A stretch of DNA of 64,000 nucleotides from Micrococcus terreus (GTDB taxonomy: Bacteria; Actinomycetota; Actinomycetes; Actinomycetales; Micrococcaceae). The stretch covers positions 124,001 to 188,000 of the forward strand of contig NZ_FPCG01000001.1 of the NCBI RefSeq assembly GCF_900116905.1, in the 5' to 3' direction. Shown here piece by piece: positions 32,028 to 40,425 of the stretch. Each line of letters begins with the position of its first letter. Position 1 is the first letter of the stretch. The notes below the pieces were generated by a model that had not been told where the DNA came from, made no database searches, and saw only the letters and a list, made by a program, of their open reading frames with translations. Both the position numbers and the translations under genes were made by a program.

Positions 32028-33023
32028 GTGCTCATTGCCCAGCGCCCCACGCTGACTGAAGAGACCGTTGCCGAGAACCGCTCCCGGTTCATTATCGAAC
32101 CGCTGGAGCCCGGCTTCGGCTACACCCTTGGAAACTCCCTCCGCCGGACCCTGCTGTCCTCGATCCCGGGCGCTGCTGTCACCAGCATCCGCGTGGACGG
32201 CGTGCTGCATGAGTTCAGCACCGTTACAGGTGTCAAGGAGGACGTCACCGAGGTCATCCTGAACATCAAGAAGCTCTCCGTCTCCTCCGAGCACGACGAG
32301 CCCGTGGTCGCCTACCTGCGCAAGCAGGGCCCCGGCACCGTGACCGCGGCCGACATCACCGCTCCGGCAGGTGTCGAGATCCACAACCCGGACCTGCACA
32401 TCGCCACCCTGAACGGCAAGGGCAAGTTCGACATGGAGCTGACGGTGGAGCGCGGCCGTGGCTACGTCACCGCAGCCCAGAACAAGACTCCGGAGGCTGA
32501 GATCGGTCGCATCCCGGTCGACTCCATCTACTCCCCGGTCCTGAAGGTCACCTTCAAGGTCGAGGCGACCCGCGTGGAGCAGCGCACGGACTTCGACCGT
32601 CTGATCCTGGACGTGGAGACCAAGGAGTCCATGGCTCCCCGTGACGCCGTCGCCTCCGCTGGCAGCACCCTGGTGGAGCTGTTCGGCCTGGCTCGCGAGC
32701 TGAACGTGGATGCCGAGGGCATCGAGGTGGGGCAGCCGACCGGCTCGCCGAACGTCGACGTCAACTTCAACCAGCCGATCGAGGACCTGGAGCTGACGGT
32801 CCGGTCCTACAACTGCCTCAAGCGTGAGGGCATCCACACCGTGGGTGAGCTGGTGGCCCGGTCTGAGGCCGACCTGATGGACATCCGCAACTTCGGTGCC
32901 AAGTCCATCGACGAGGTCAAGGACAAGCTGGCTGAGATGGACCTGTCCCTGAAGGACTCCCCGGTCGGGTACGACCCGTCGATGCACTCCCAGGAGTCCG
33001 ACGAGGAGTACACCGAGTACTGA
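32028..33023 (+). CDS. rpoA: RNA polymerase alpha subunit
   Basis: 331 residues. GTG 32028 gives [21 protein letters not shown], the canonical start, with AAGGA seven bases upstream; ATG 32022 would be only one base from it. The N-terminal dimerisation domain holds [15 protein letters not shown]. After the linker, the C-terminal domain ([30 protein letters not shown] and [16 protein letters not shown]) carries the DNA- and activator-contacting surface. The acidic tail is usual. Confidence 0.99.
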   Translation: MLIAQRPTLTEETVAENRSRFIIEPLEPGFGYTLGNSLRRTLLSSIPGAAVTSIRVDGVLHEFSTVTGVKEDVTEVILNIKKLSVSSEHDEPVVAYLRKQGPGTVTAADITAPAGVEIHNPDLHIATLNGKGKFDMELTVERGRGYVTAAQNKTPEAEIGRIPVDSIYSPVLKVTFKVEATRVEQRTDFDRLILDVETKESMAPRDAVASAGSTLVELFGLARELNVDAEGIEVGQPTGSPNVDVNFNQPIEDLELTVRSYNCLKREGIHTVGELVARSEADLMDIRNFGAKSIDEVKDKLAEMDLSLKDSPVGYDPSMHSQESDEEYTEY

Positions 33024-33115
33024 GCATGACCCGGACTGCGGTCCGGACCATGCCGACCACCAACGTTCGCCCTGCCGGCGCCGCCTGAGCAGGGAACATC
33101 TGAGGAGAAACACCA

Positions 33116-33745
33116 ATGCCTACCCCCACCAAGGGACCGCGCCTGGGCGGCGGCCCTGCCCACGAGCGCATCATGCTGGCGAACCTGTCCGCCAACCTGT
33201 TCGAGCACAAGTCGATCACCACGACCGTGACCAAGGCCAAGCGCCTGCGTCCGTTCGCTGAGCGCCTGATCACCCACGCCAAGAAGGGCGATCTGGCCTC
33301 GCGCCGCAAGGTGCAGGGCATCATCAGCGCCAAGAACCGCACCAACAAGTCGATCGTGCACGAGCTGTTCACCGTGATCGCCCCGGCCATGGCCAACCGC
33401 GAGGGCGGCTACACCCGCATCACCAAGATCGGCAACCGTCAGGGCGACAACGCGCCCATGGCCGTGATCGAGCTCGTGATGGAGCCCGTGTCTCCGAAGC
33501 AGGCTGTGGTCAAGGAGGCCGAGAAGGCCACCGAGACCGCCGCTCCCGCAGCTCCGGCTGAGCAGACCCAGGAGACCGCTGAGACTCCCGTGACCGAGAC
33601 CCCGGCCACCGAGGCCGAGACCCCGGCCACCGAGGCCGAGACCCCGGAGCAGGCCGCTGAGGCTCAGGCCGCGGAGGACACCGCTGCCGAGGCCGCTGAC
33701 GCCCAGGCTCCGAACGTGGAGACCACGGAGAACCAGAACAAGTGA
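33116..33745 (+). CDS. rplQ: 50S ribosomal protein L17 with acidic C-terminal tail
   Basis: 209 residues. The fold covers roughly the first 125 residues ([24 protein letters not shown]). The rest is a disordered Ala/Glu/Thr/Pro tail, including two exact 21-base repeats encoding ETPATEA at 33596-33637. Acidic L17 tails occur in other actinobacteria. It ends the core block and faces a convergent CPBP gene across a hairpin. Confidence 0.98.
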   Translation: MPTPTKGPRLGGGPAHERIMLANLSANLFEHKSITTTVTKAKRLRPFAERLITHAKKGDLASRRKVQGIISAKNRTNKSIVHELFTVIAPAMANREGGYTRITKIGNRQGDNAPMAVIELVMEPVSPKQAVVKEAEKATETAAPAAPAEQTQETAETPVTETPATEAETPATEAETPEQAAEAQAAEDTAAEAADAQAPNVETTENQNK

Positions 33746-33778
33746 TCTGACCCGGCCCTGACCGTCCGGTCATCGCCC

Positions 33779-33817
33779 TCAGGCCCGCTCCCTGCCCTGC
33801 GCAGGTGGCGGGCCTGA
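33779..33817 (+). terminator. Terminator between rplQ and the convergent CPBP gene
   Basis: TCAGGCCCGC pairs with GCGGGCCTGA, with a further CCTGC/GCAGG inside the loop. It lies between convergent genes and could act in both directions. Confidence 0.75.
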
Positions 33818-33829
33818 GTCGTCTGCGGC

Positions 33830-34669
33830 TCAGATCAGACCGGACGCGAGCAGGAAGATCGCCACGCCGTGGGTGACGGTGGCACCGAGCACGCCGTGCC
33901 GCAGAGCGATCACGGCACACACCAGCCCTTCCCAGAGGGTGAACAGCACGATCGGCCATCCCAGCCCGGTCACGGTGAATGCCAGGAACAGATGGGCGCA
34001 GCCGAAGGCCAGGGAGGAGACGAGCACCGCCCGCCACCGGGCACCACGTCCGGAGAGCTCGTCCTCCACCTGACTCTGCAGGAACCCGCGGAAGAGCACC
34101 TCCTCCACCAGGTTCCCGCACAGGGCGAACAGCAGCAGCACCGGCAGCAGGGACAACGCCACCGTCCCGCCGCGGTCGGACACCGGGATTCCGGCGCCGG
34201 TCAGTCCGCGCAGTGCGTCGTTGACCGGGGAGAACCATTCACCCATCGGTCCATAGAGCACCACGAGAGGCGCCACCACGACGACGGCCCCGACCAGTCC
34301 CAGCACCACGGAGACGAACCAGTTCGCTCCGGTCCACATCACCGACCGGATGCGGTCGCGGCAGGCCAGCAGCACCCCCCCGGCCAGCGCGAGCGAGGCG
34401 AGGGCCATCACCAGCAGCGCCACCGGGTCATCGGTGAACCGCAGCCACAGCACCGGCAGCTCGGCCAGCACGCCGGGGCCACCGGAGCGCTGTTCCGTCC
34501 CGAACTCCCAGAGTCCGTGCCGGGTCATGCTGTCGCGGGCGAGGATGAAGCCCAGGATCAACGTCATGATGCGCAGGCCGTGCGACCGGCGCGGGAGCAG
34601 CATGACCAGGACGGCCACGAGCAGGAGAGCTGGTGTCACGGCGGTGAGGTACTGCATACACGGGGCCAT
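33830..34669 (-). CDS. CPBP-family intramembrane metalloprotease
   Basis: 279 residues with about seven membrane segments. The C-terminal half carries the CPBP (CAAX protease/bacteriocin-processing) motifs: NLVEEVLFRGFL with the catalytic Glu-Glu and Arg, GCAHLFLAF with a His, and HGVAIF at the end. Bacterial members serve in bacteriocin self-immunity, membrane protein processing or unknown roles; there is no bacteriocin gene nearby. The start may be ATG 34669 or ATG 34657; neither has a clear ribosome site. It is an insertion between rplQ and truA, which are adjacent in many actinobacteria. Confidence 0.82.
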   Translation of the reverse strand: MAPCMQYLTAVTPALLLVAVLVMLLPRRSHGLRIMTLILGFILARDSMTRHGLWEFGTEQRSGGPGVLAELPVLWLRFTDDPVALLVMALASLALAGGVLLACRDRIRSVMWTGANWFVSVVLGLVGAVVVVAPLVVLYGPMGEWFSPVNDALRGLTGAGIPVSDRGGTVALSLLPVLLLFALCGNLVEEVLFRGFLQSQVEDELSGRGARWRAVLVSSLAFGCAHLFLAFTVTGLGWPIVLFTLWEGLVCAVIALRHGVLGATVTHGVAIFLLASGLI

Positions 34670-34727
34670 CCGTCCATTCTGCCGTCGCCTGGCGGCAGGG
34701 CCGGGGAGGCCGTGCCCCCGGACTGCC

Positions 34728-34733
34728 TAGGAT
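34728..34733 (+). promoter_or_regulatory. Putative -10 box of a leaderless truA transcript
   Basis: TAGGAT ends six bases before the truA ATG. That spacing puts the start of transcription at or next to the start codon. No ribosome site is present, in keeping with leaderless translation. Confidence 0.45.
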
Positions 34734-34739
34734 GGAGCC

Positions 34740-35678
34740 ATGCCAGAGCACCATCCCCACGCCGGGCCTGTCCCGGGACTCGGCGGGACCGTCCGGGCTG
34801 GACAGGAGGAGCCGGCACTGATCCGGGTCCGTCTGGATCTGGCCTATGACGGCACCGACTTCCATGGGTGGGCGGCGCAGCCGGGCCTCCGCACCGTCCA
34901 GGGCGTGCTGGAGGAGGCGCTCGAGAGGATCATCAGACGTCCGGTCCGCACCGTGGTGGCCGGCCGGACCGATGCCGGTGTGCATGCCCGCGGACAGGTG
35001 GTGCACCTGGACCTGACGCAGCGGGAGTGGATCGGGCTGGCCCGTGGCCGCGAGGACCTGGATCCGGCCTCCTCGCTGGTGCGGCGTCTGGGCGGCGTGT
35101 TGGGCCGTGACGGGCGCGACGTGATGGTCCACGGGGCCCAGCTGGCCCCGGACGGATTCGACGCCCGGTTCTCCGCCCTGTGGCGCTCCTACAGCTATGC
35201 CATCAGCGACAGCACCCTCACGCGTGATCCGCTGAACCGTCGCTCGACTAACTGGCACGGGGCGCCCCTGGACGTGGAGCTGATGGACGCCGAAGCCCGC
35301 AGCGTGCTGGGCCTGCACGACTTCCTGTCCTACTGCAAGCCGCGGGAAGGTGCCACCACGATCCGCGAGCTGCAGCAGTTCAGCATCCATCGGGACGAGC
35401 GCGGTCTGATCGTCGCCCGTCTGCGTGCAGATGCGTTCTGCCACAACATGGTGCGTGCCCTGGTCGCTTCGGCCCTGCAGGTGGGGGAGGGGCGTCAGAA
35501 GCCCGGCTGGATGGCCCACCGGCTGTCCGCACAGGTCCGCGACTCCCAGACGCGACTGGCTCCGCCCCATGCCCTGGTGCTGGAGCAGGTGGAGTATCCC
35601 GACGACGGCCGGTCACCGGGGGCCTTGGCGGCCCGGGCCGCAGGGACCCGGGCCAGACGGAGCAGCACGGAGCACTGA
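34740..35678 (+). CDS. truA: tRNA pseudouridine(38-40) synthase
   Basis: Isomerises uridines 38-40 in the anticodon stem-loop of tRNAs. 312 residues. LAYDGTDFHGWAAQPG and VVAGRTDAGVHARGQVVHLD, with the catalytic Asp in GRTDAGVHA, are diagnostic. ADAFCHNMVRALV in the C-terminal domain is also typical. About 27 residues precede the fold; a shorter start cannot be excluded, but the -10-like box six bases before this ATG favours it. Confidence 0.95.
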   Translation: MPEHHPHAGPVPGLGGTVRAGQEEPALIRVRLDLAYDGTDFHGWAAQPGLRTVQGVLEEALERIIRRPVRTVVAGRTDAGVHARGQVVHLDLTQREWIGLARGREDLDPASSLVRRLGGVLGRDGRDVMVHGAQLAPDGFDARFSALWRSYSYAISDSTLTRDPLNRRSTNWHGAPLDVELMDAEARSVLGLHDFLSYCKPREGATTIRELQQFSIHRDERGLIVARLRADAFCHNMVRALVASALQVGEGRQKPGWMAHRLSAQVRDSQTRLAPPHALVLEQVEYPDDGRSPGALAARAAGTRARRSSTEH

Positions 35679-35726
35679 CCGGCGGCTGGCATCACGACCC
35701 GCCGTGGCGGCCGGCCCAGCCGCAGA

Positions 35727-36896
35727 TCACCGCGTGGACTGCTGGGCCTCCCAGGCGGCCTCGAGTGCCTGAAGCTCCTGCAGGCCGGCCAGCACACGTT
35801 CGGTGTGGGGGCTGCGCAGCTGGGCCACGGCCCGGTGGACGGCAGAGGGATTGACGCCCTCAGCGGCAGCCCGCCGCAGGTTCTTCGTGGAGTCCAGGTG
35901 CATGGCCAGCACCTGGTCGGCCTGAGCACGCAGGGCTGCATCCGTGACACCGGTGCCGTCAGCGGCAGTGGATGTGTCCAGGTCCATGGACTGGTGGCCC
36001 GGAGACGCGGACGTCGGCCCGGCCGAGGTCTTCGTCATCCCGGCCAGGGTCGCGAGCGAGGACACCGGGCTGACGCCGAGTCCTGCTGTCACCGCGCCGG
36101 CGTATCCCTGGTTGCCCGCCCGGTTGGGGTGGTAGGACTCCTCGACCGGCATGGACAGGCCGTTGATCCACTCGGACGAGTCGCACCAGGCGTGGCCGGT
36201 GAACGTGGAGCGGACGTCCACGAAGCGGTGTCCGGCAGCGGAAGCGCGGTGGCTGACCAGGCTGTTGAGTTCGTGCGTGCTGGCATTGAGCTGGCGCATC
36301 TCCTCGGCGGAGAAGAAGGTGGCCAGGCTGCAGTCGGTCCCGTTGAACAGCAGCGGGTACCCGGCCACCGCCACGGTCGCCTGCGGTGCGCGTGTCCGGA
36401 TCCCGCCGTAGACCGAGTCCAGGCGAGCCGCCAGTTCGCTGCGCAGGACGGTCTGTGCGGTGGAGAGCTTGCCGAAGCAGTCGCCCATCCACCCGGGCAG
36501 CGCGCAGGCGGTGATCACGGAGGCGAAGCCCACGTCGTTGCCGCCGATCGTCACGCTCACGTAGTCCGTCTCCGCGGTCACGGCACCGATCTGCCGGCTC
36601 AGCAGGTCAGCGGTGGTGGCTCCGGAGCAGGCCTGATAGTCCAGCGAGAGTCCAGCAGCGTCGGCGACCAGCCTCGGGTAGCCGTAGGGGGAGCGGTAGC
36701 AGTCTCCGGTGGAGGCACGGGTTCCGGTGCCGGAGGAATAGGAGTCTCCCAGTGCGACGTAGGAGCTGGCCGACGCCGTGGACGTCGTCGACGCAACCGG
36801 GACCGGTGCGGTGTCGACTCCGGACGCGGAGGCGGCGGTCAGGGTCAGGGCGGTGAGGGTGGCGGCCACGGAGGACGCGGCGGAAGTGAGGCGCAT
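35727..36896 (-). CDS. Secreted SGNH/GDSL lipase-esterase with C-terminal helical extension
   Basis: 389 residues starting with a Sec signal peptide (residues 1-26, hydrophobic then ASASG). Block I is GDSYSSGTG (catalytic Ser52). Block III is GGND (118-121). Block V is HPNRAGNQGYA (catalytic His256). Six cysteines (66, 90, 131, 140, 189, 238) suggest three disulfides, as in the Streptomyces SGNH lipases. Past about residue 285 is a charged Ala/Leu-rich extension, predicted helical, which I do not recognise. It acts outside the cell on lipid or acyl esters. It is inserted between truA and rplM and ends close to truA (convergent). Confidence 0.88.
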   Translation of the reverse strand: MRLTSAASSVAATLTALTLTAASASGVDTAPVPVASTTSTASASSYVALGDSYSSGTGTRASTGDCYRSPYGYPRLVADAAGLSLDYQACSGATTADLLSRQIGAVTAETDYVSVTIGGNDVGFASVITACALPGWMGDCFGKLSTAQTVLRSELAARLDSVYGGIRTRAPQATVAVAGYPLLFNGTDCSLATFFSAEEMRQLNASTHELNSLVSHRASAAGHRFVDVRSTFTGHAWCDSSEWINGLSMPVEESYHPNRAGNQGYAGAVTAGLGVSPVSSLATLAGMTKTSAGPTSASPGHQSMDLDTSTAADGTGVTDAALRAQADQVLAMHLDSTKNLRRAAAEGVNPSAVHRAVAQLRSPHTERVLAGLQELQALEAAWEAQQSTR

Positions 36897-36941
36897 CACA
36901 CCATTCCACCTCAGGGAGGGGCTGTGGGGGAAGATCCTCTT

Positions 36942-36971
36942 TTGCCCCGTCGCCTCCGGGTCGGGTAGCAT
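36942..36971 (+). promoter_or_regulatory. rplM-rpsI promoter
   Basis: -35 TTGCCC (36942-36947) and -10 TAGCAT (36966-36971), spacer 18 bases. A leader of over 200 bases follows. The TAGCAT box also precedes infA. Confidence 0.6.
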
Positions 36972-37195
36972 GGTGAGTCGTTGTGCGTGTCCTTTCCCGG
37001 ATTCGTCGCGCCCGCGGGTGGCCTGTTGCATGGTCGCTAGGCCCGGGGTGCCACTGGGAATCTCACGGACCCGGTCTCCTCACCAGTCCTCACCTGGTGT
37101 GCCGGCAGCGCACCGAAGACCTCAGCGGCTCTCCACTGGACTCACGACCCGGTTGGCAGTGCGCTGTAACCGAACCGAACATGAAGGCAGACAAC

Positions 37196-37639
37196 GTGCG
37201 TACGTACTCTCCGAAGCCCGGCGACGCCGACCGCCAGTGGCATGTCATCGACGCCACCGACGTGGTGCTGGGGCGTCTTGCCAGCCAGACTGCGACCCTG
37301 CTGCGCGGCAAGCACAAGCCGACGTTCGCCCCCCACATGGACATGGGCGACTTCGTCATCATCATCAACGCCGAGAAGGTGGCCCTGACCGGCGCCAAGC
37401 TCGAGAAGAAGAAGGCCTACCGCCACTCCGGCTTCCCGGGTGGACTGAAGTCCGTCTCCTACGCAGAGCTGCTGGAGAAGAACCCGGTCCGCGCCGTGGA
37501 GAAGGCCATCAAGGGCATGCTCCCGAAGAACAAGCTGGCTGATCAGCAGATGGCCAAGCTGAAGGTCTACGCCGGTGCTGAGCACCCGCACTCGGCCCAG
37601 AAGCCGCAGACCTTCGAGATCACTCAGGTTGCCCAGTAA
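37196..37639 (+). CDS. rplM: 50S ribosomal protein L13
   Basis: 147 residues. GTG 37196 gives [20 protein letters not shown], in line with the mycobacterial protein, with AAGG eight bases upstream. The frame is open 213 bases further, but that stretch is the untranslated leader. [27 protein letters not shown] and [21 protein letters not shown] are conserved. Forms an operon with rpsI. Confidence 0.98.
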   Translation: MRTYSPKPGDADRQWHVIDATDVVLGRLASQTATLLRGKHKPTFAPHMDMGDFVIIINAEKVALTGAKLEKKKAYRHSGFPGGLKSVSYAELLEKNPVRAVEKAIKGMLPKNKLADQQMAKLKVYAGAEHPHSAQKPQTFEITQVAQ

Positions 37640-37675
37640 CGGGTCAGCCCCACCAGAAACCTTTCAAGGAGAACC

Positions 37676-38173
37676 ATGACTCTCAATGAGACTGAGTCCC
37701 CGGAGGATGTGGAGCTGACCAGCTACACCTCCGAGTCCACCGACGCCCCGGCGTCCGCTCCCGCCGCTGAGCGCCCGGCCCTCACCGTGGCCGGTGCCGC
37801 CGTGGGCCGCCGCAAGGAGGCCATCGCCCGCGTCCGCGTGATCCCCGGTTCGGGCAACTGGACCATCAACGGCCGCACCCTGGAGAACTACTTCCCCAAC
37901 AAGCTGCACCAGCAGGAGGTGAACGATCCGTTCAAGCTCCTCGAGCTCGAGGGCGCCTACGACGTGATCGCGCGCATCTCCGGCGGTGGCCCCTCCGGCC
38001 AGTCCGGCGCCCTGCGCCTGGGCATCGCCCGCGCCCTGAACGAGATCGACCGGGACAACAACCGTCCGGCGCTCAAGAAGGCCGGCTTCCTGACCCGCGA
38101 CGCCCGCATCATCGAGCGCAAGAAGGCCGGTCTGAAGAAGGCCCGCAAGGCCCCTCAGTACTCGAAGCGCTGA
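37676..38173 (+). CDS. rpsI: 30S ribosomal protein S9
   Basis: 165 residues, with an acidic/Ala/Ser N-terminal extension of about 38 residues before the fold ([24 protein letters not shown]). The C-terminal tail RKAPQYSKR reaches the P-site tRNA anticodon. It lies 36 bases after rplM behind AAGGAG and is followed by a strong terminator. Confidence 0.99.
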   Translation: MTLNETESPEDVELTSYTSESTDAPASAPAAERPALTVAGAAVGRRKEAIARVRVIPGSGNWTINGRTLENYFPNKLHQQEVNDPFKLLELEGAYDVIARISGGGPSGQSGALRLGIARALNEIDRDNNRPALKKAGFLTRDARIIERKKAGLKKARKAPQYSKR

Positions 38174-38240
38174 TCCTTCCCGACGACGGACGCTCACCGG
38201 GCGCTTCCTCGTCACCTGCAGCGCCCCGCGCGCTGCCTCC

Positions 38241-38289
38241 ACGGAACCCCGCGGCCGCTCCTGCACAGGAGTGGGCCGCGGGGTTCCGT
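38241..38289 (+). terminator. rplM-rpsI terminator
   Basis: A perfect 16-bp stem (38241-38256 with 38274-38289) holds a second stem CTCCTG/CAGGAG in its loop. It ends the rplM-rpsI unit. No T-run follows. Confidence 0.88.
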
Positions 38290-38344
38290 GCTGTGTCCAT
38301 CTGGTGAGACGGCCCTGGTGACCTGCGTCACATCCTCTACTCTG

Positions 38345-38360
38345 GTTAAGAGTTGTTAAC
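38345..38360 (+). promoter_or_regulatory. GTTAA-N6-TTAAC inverted repeat before the acyl-CoA synthetase
   Basis: GTTAAGAGTTGTTAAC lies 16 bases before the ATG and just behind a TACTCT box. It is AT-rich in a GC-rich stretch. The size and position suit a repressor operator of the FadR/TetR type that control fatty-acid genes, but no regulator gene is adjacent. Confidence 0.4.
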
Positions 38361-38375
38361 TGGGGGAGGAATGGG

Positions 38376-40079
38376 ATGGACGCGAGCAGCACGGTTGATC
38401 AGCACGGGGTGCCGGGGGATGCGGGGAGACTGTCCCTGTCCCACGATGCAGGGTCAGTGGAGGTGCCCCTGCTCCAGACCACGATCGGGGAGAGCCTGCG
38501 CCGCACGGCGGACCGGTTCCCGGACCGGGATGCGCTGGTGGACGTGGCGGCCGGGCGCCGCTGGACCTATGCGCAGTTCCGGGCAGACGTGCGCCGACTC
38601 GCCACGGGCCTGCACCGGGCTGGCATCCGCACCGGTGACCGCGTGGGCATCTGGAGCCCGAACCGGTGGGAGTGGTCGCTCACGCAGTATGCCACCGCCG
38701 AGCTCGGGGCGGTCCTGGTCACCATCAACCCCTCGTATCGCCAGCATGAACTGGAGTTCGTGCTGCGTCAGTCCGGCATCACGGCGGTGATCGCCTCGCC
38801 GGCCGTGAAGAACCTGGACTATCCGGCCATGCTGGACCGGGCCGAGGCCTCGTGGGGCCCGCTGGCGCTGAAGGTGATCATGGGCACCCCGGCGTGGGAC
38901 GTCGTCGGGAAGGTGGAACCGGATGAGGCGCTGCTGGATCGGATCGCGGCAGGCCTCTCCCCGGAGGACCCCATCAACATCCAGTACACCTCCGGCACCA
39001 CCGGGTTCCCCAAGGGAGCCACCCTGAGCCACCGCAACATGCTGAACAACGGGTTCTTCGTGGGCGAGGTGTGCCGGTACACGGAGCAGGACCGGATCTG
39101 CGTGCCGGTGCCGTTCTACCACTGCTTCGGCATGGTGATGGGGAACCTGGCGGCCACCACGCACGGTGCGGCCGTGGTGATCCCGGCGCCCAGCTTCGAT
39201 CCGCGTGCCACGCTGGAGGCGGCCCAGCAGGAGCGGTGCACCAGCCTGTACGGGGTGCCCACCATGTTCATCGCCCTGCTCGCTCGGGAGGATCTGGCCA
39301 CCTTCGACCTCGCCACGCTGCGGACCGGGATCATGGCCGGTTCGCCGTGTCCGGAGAAGATCATGCGGAAGGTGATCACCACGCTGAACATGGAGGAGGT
39401 GACCATCTGCTACGGCATGACCGAGACCTCACCGGTGTCCCTGCAGACCCGCCCGGACGACTCGCTGGAGCGCCGGGTGAGCACCGTGGGTCGGGCGGCG
39501 GCGCACGCCGAGGTGAAGATCGTGGACCCGGCCACCGGTCAGACCGTTCCGGTGGGCGCGGACGGGGAGCTGTGCACGCGCGGCTACCTGGTGATGACCG
39601 GCTACTGGGATCAGCCGGAGAAGACCGCCGAGGCGATCGACGCCCAGGGGTGGATGCACACCGGAGACCTGGGGCGGATGGATGCCGAGGGCTATGTGCA
39701 GGTCACCGGGCGGATCAAGGACATGGTCATCCGTGGGGGAGAGAACATCTACCCGCGCGAGATCGAGGAGTTCCTCTACACGCATCCGGACATCGCCGAC
39801 GCCCAGGTGATCGGAGTCCCGGACGAGAGGTACCGCGAGGAGCTGATGGCCTGCGTGCGGATGCGTGGGGGAGCTGAGCCGCTGACGGCCGTGGGACTGC
39901 GGGACTTCTGCGCAGGGCGGCTGGCCCGCTACAAGATCCCCCGGTATGTGCGCGTGGTGGAGGAGTTCCCCACCACCGTCACCGGCAAGGTGCGCAAGGT
40001 CGAGATGCGCGCGGAGGCGGTGGACCTGCTGGCGGTGCCCGGCGCGGTGGACGACCTGCGGGCCGCTGTGGAGGGCTAG
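38376..40079 (+). CDS. AMP-forming acyl-CoA synthetase (FadD-like)
   Basis: Activates a fatty or other carboxylic acid with ATP and CoA through an acyl-adenylate. 567 residues, usual length. The phosphate-binding loop YTSGTTGFPKG is at residues 204-214, then CYGMTETSPVS, the TGDLGRMDAEGYVQVTGRIKDM hinge, GGENIYPREIEEFL, and the catalytic Lys538 in TGKVRKVEM. Resembles medium/long-chain FadD. GGGGGAGGA precedes the ATG; an earlier ATG five bases upstream is out of frame. Stands alone, with an inverted repeat at the promoter and a dispersed palindrome after it. Substrate not determinable. Confidence 0.9.
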   Translation: MDASSTVDQHGVPGDAGRLSLSHDAGSVEVPLLQTTIGESLRRTADRFPDRDALVDVAAGRRWTYAQFRADVRRLATGLHRAGIRTGDRVGIWSPNRWEWSLTQYATAELGAVLVTINPSYRQHELEFVLRQSGITAVIASPAVKNLDYPAMLDRAEASWGPLALKVIMGTPAWDVVGKVEPDEALLDRIAAGLSPEDPINIQYTSGTTGFPKGATLSHRNMLNNGFFVGEVCRYTEQDRICVPVPFYHCFGMVMGNLAATTHGAAVVIPAPSFDPRATLEAAQQERCTSLYGVPTMFIALLAREDLATFDLATLRTGIMAGSPCPEKIMRKVITTLNMEEVTICYGMTETSPVSLQTRPDDSLERRVSTVGRAAAHAEVKIVDPATGQTVPVGADGELCTRGYLVMTGYWDQPEKTAEAIDAQGWMHTGDLGRMDAEGYVQVTGRIKDMVIRGGENIYPREIEEFLYTHPDIADAQVIGVPDERYREELMACVRMRGGAEPLTAVGLRDFCAGRLARYKIPRYVRVVEEFPTTVTGKVRKVEMRAEAVDLLAVPGAVDDLRAAVEG

Positions 40080-40109
40080 GGCAGGGCAGCCGGGCTCGGC
40101 GCACGCTCT

Positions 40110-40171
40110 CACCCCCTTCTCGGGACAGCTCGGTGACCTGTCCGGGCGAAGAGTGTCTCGAGAAGGGGGTG
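40110..40171 (+). repeat. Dispersed palindromic element, copy 1
   Basis: 18-bp arms (40110-40127 and 40154-40171, one G-U) with left arm CACCCCCTTCTCGGGACA. The same arm with one base changed occurs at 62496-62513 in another intergenic palindrome. It lies 30 bases after the acyl-CoA synthetase, and nine bases from the end of a possible minus-strand gene remnant, so it can also act as a two-way terminator. Confidence 0.7.
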
Positions 40172-40179
40172 GCCGCGAT

Positions 40180-40320
40180 TCAGACGAACTCCGGGGGCCA
40201 CTGGATGGTGTTCCGCAGATGGGTGTCCATCCAGATCTGGAGGCTGCCTGCTAGGCGGGCCAGAGTGGGGGCGGCATAGTGCCCGGCATCCGGCGCGCCG
40301 GATCCTACGCTCCGGTAGAA
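40180..40320 (-). pseudogene. Possible C-terminal gene remnant without a start
   Basis: A minus-strand frame ends with a TGA at 40180-40182 and reads HYAAPTLARLAGSLQIW then MDTHLRNTIQWPPEFV. The last 20 or so codons are almost all G/C at third position, as in real genes here, while those further upstream include GTA, GGA, CTA and GCA. The frame opens after a TGA near 40367 with no ATG, GTG or TTG apart from an ATG within the last 16 codons. The upstream part lies under the PPK2 promoter region. It may be what is left of a gene cut by insertion of PPK2. I do not recognise the family. Confidence 0.35.
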
Positions 40321-40321
40321 T
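40316..40321 (+). promoter_or_regulatory. Putative -10 box for the PPK2 gene
   Basis: TAGAAT, a good -10 match, about 105 bases before the PPK2 start. It would give a leader of about 100 bases. No clear -35. Confidence 0.4.
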
Positions 40322-40425
40322 TCAAGTCCGGGGCACCGTGGCCTCGGAGCAGGTCAGATCGCGTTCGAGACCTCCGCAGAGGTCGGCGGCCGAACCTGCG
40401 CCGCACCATCATGAGGAGCTTGCCG

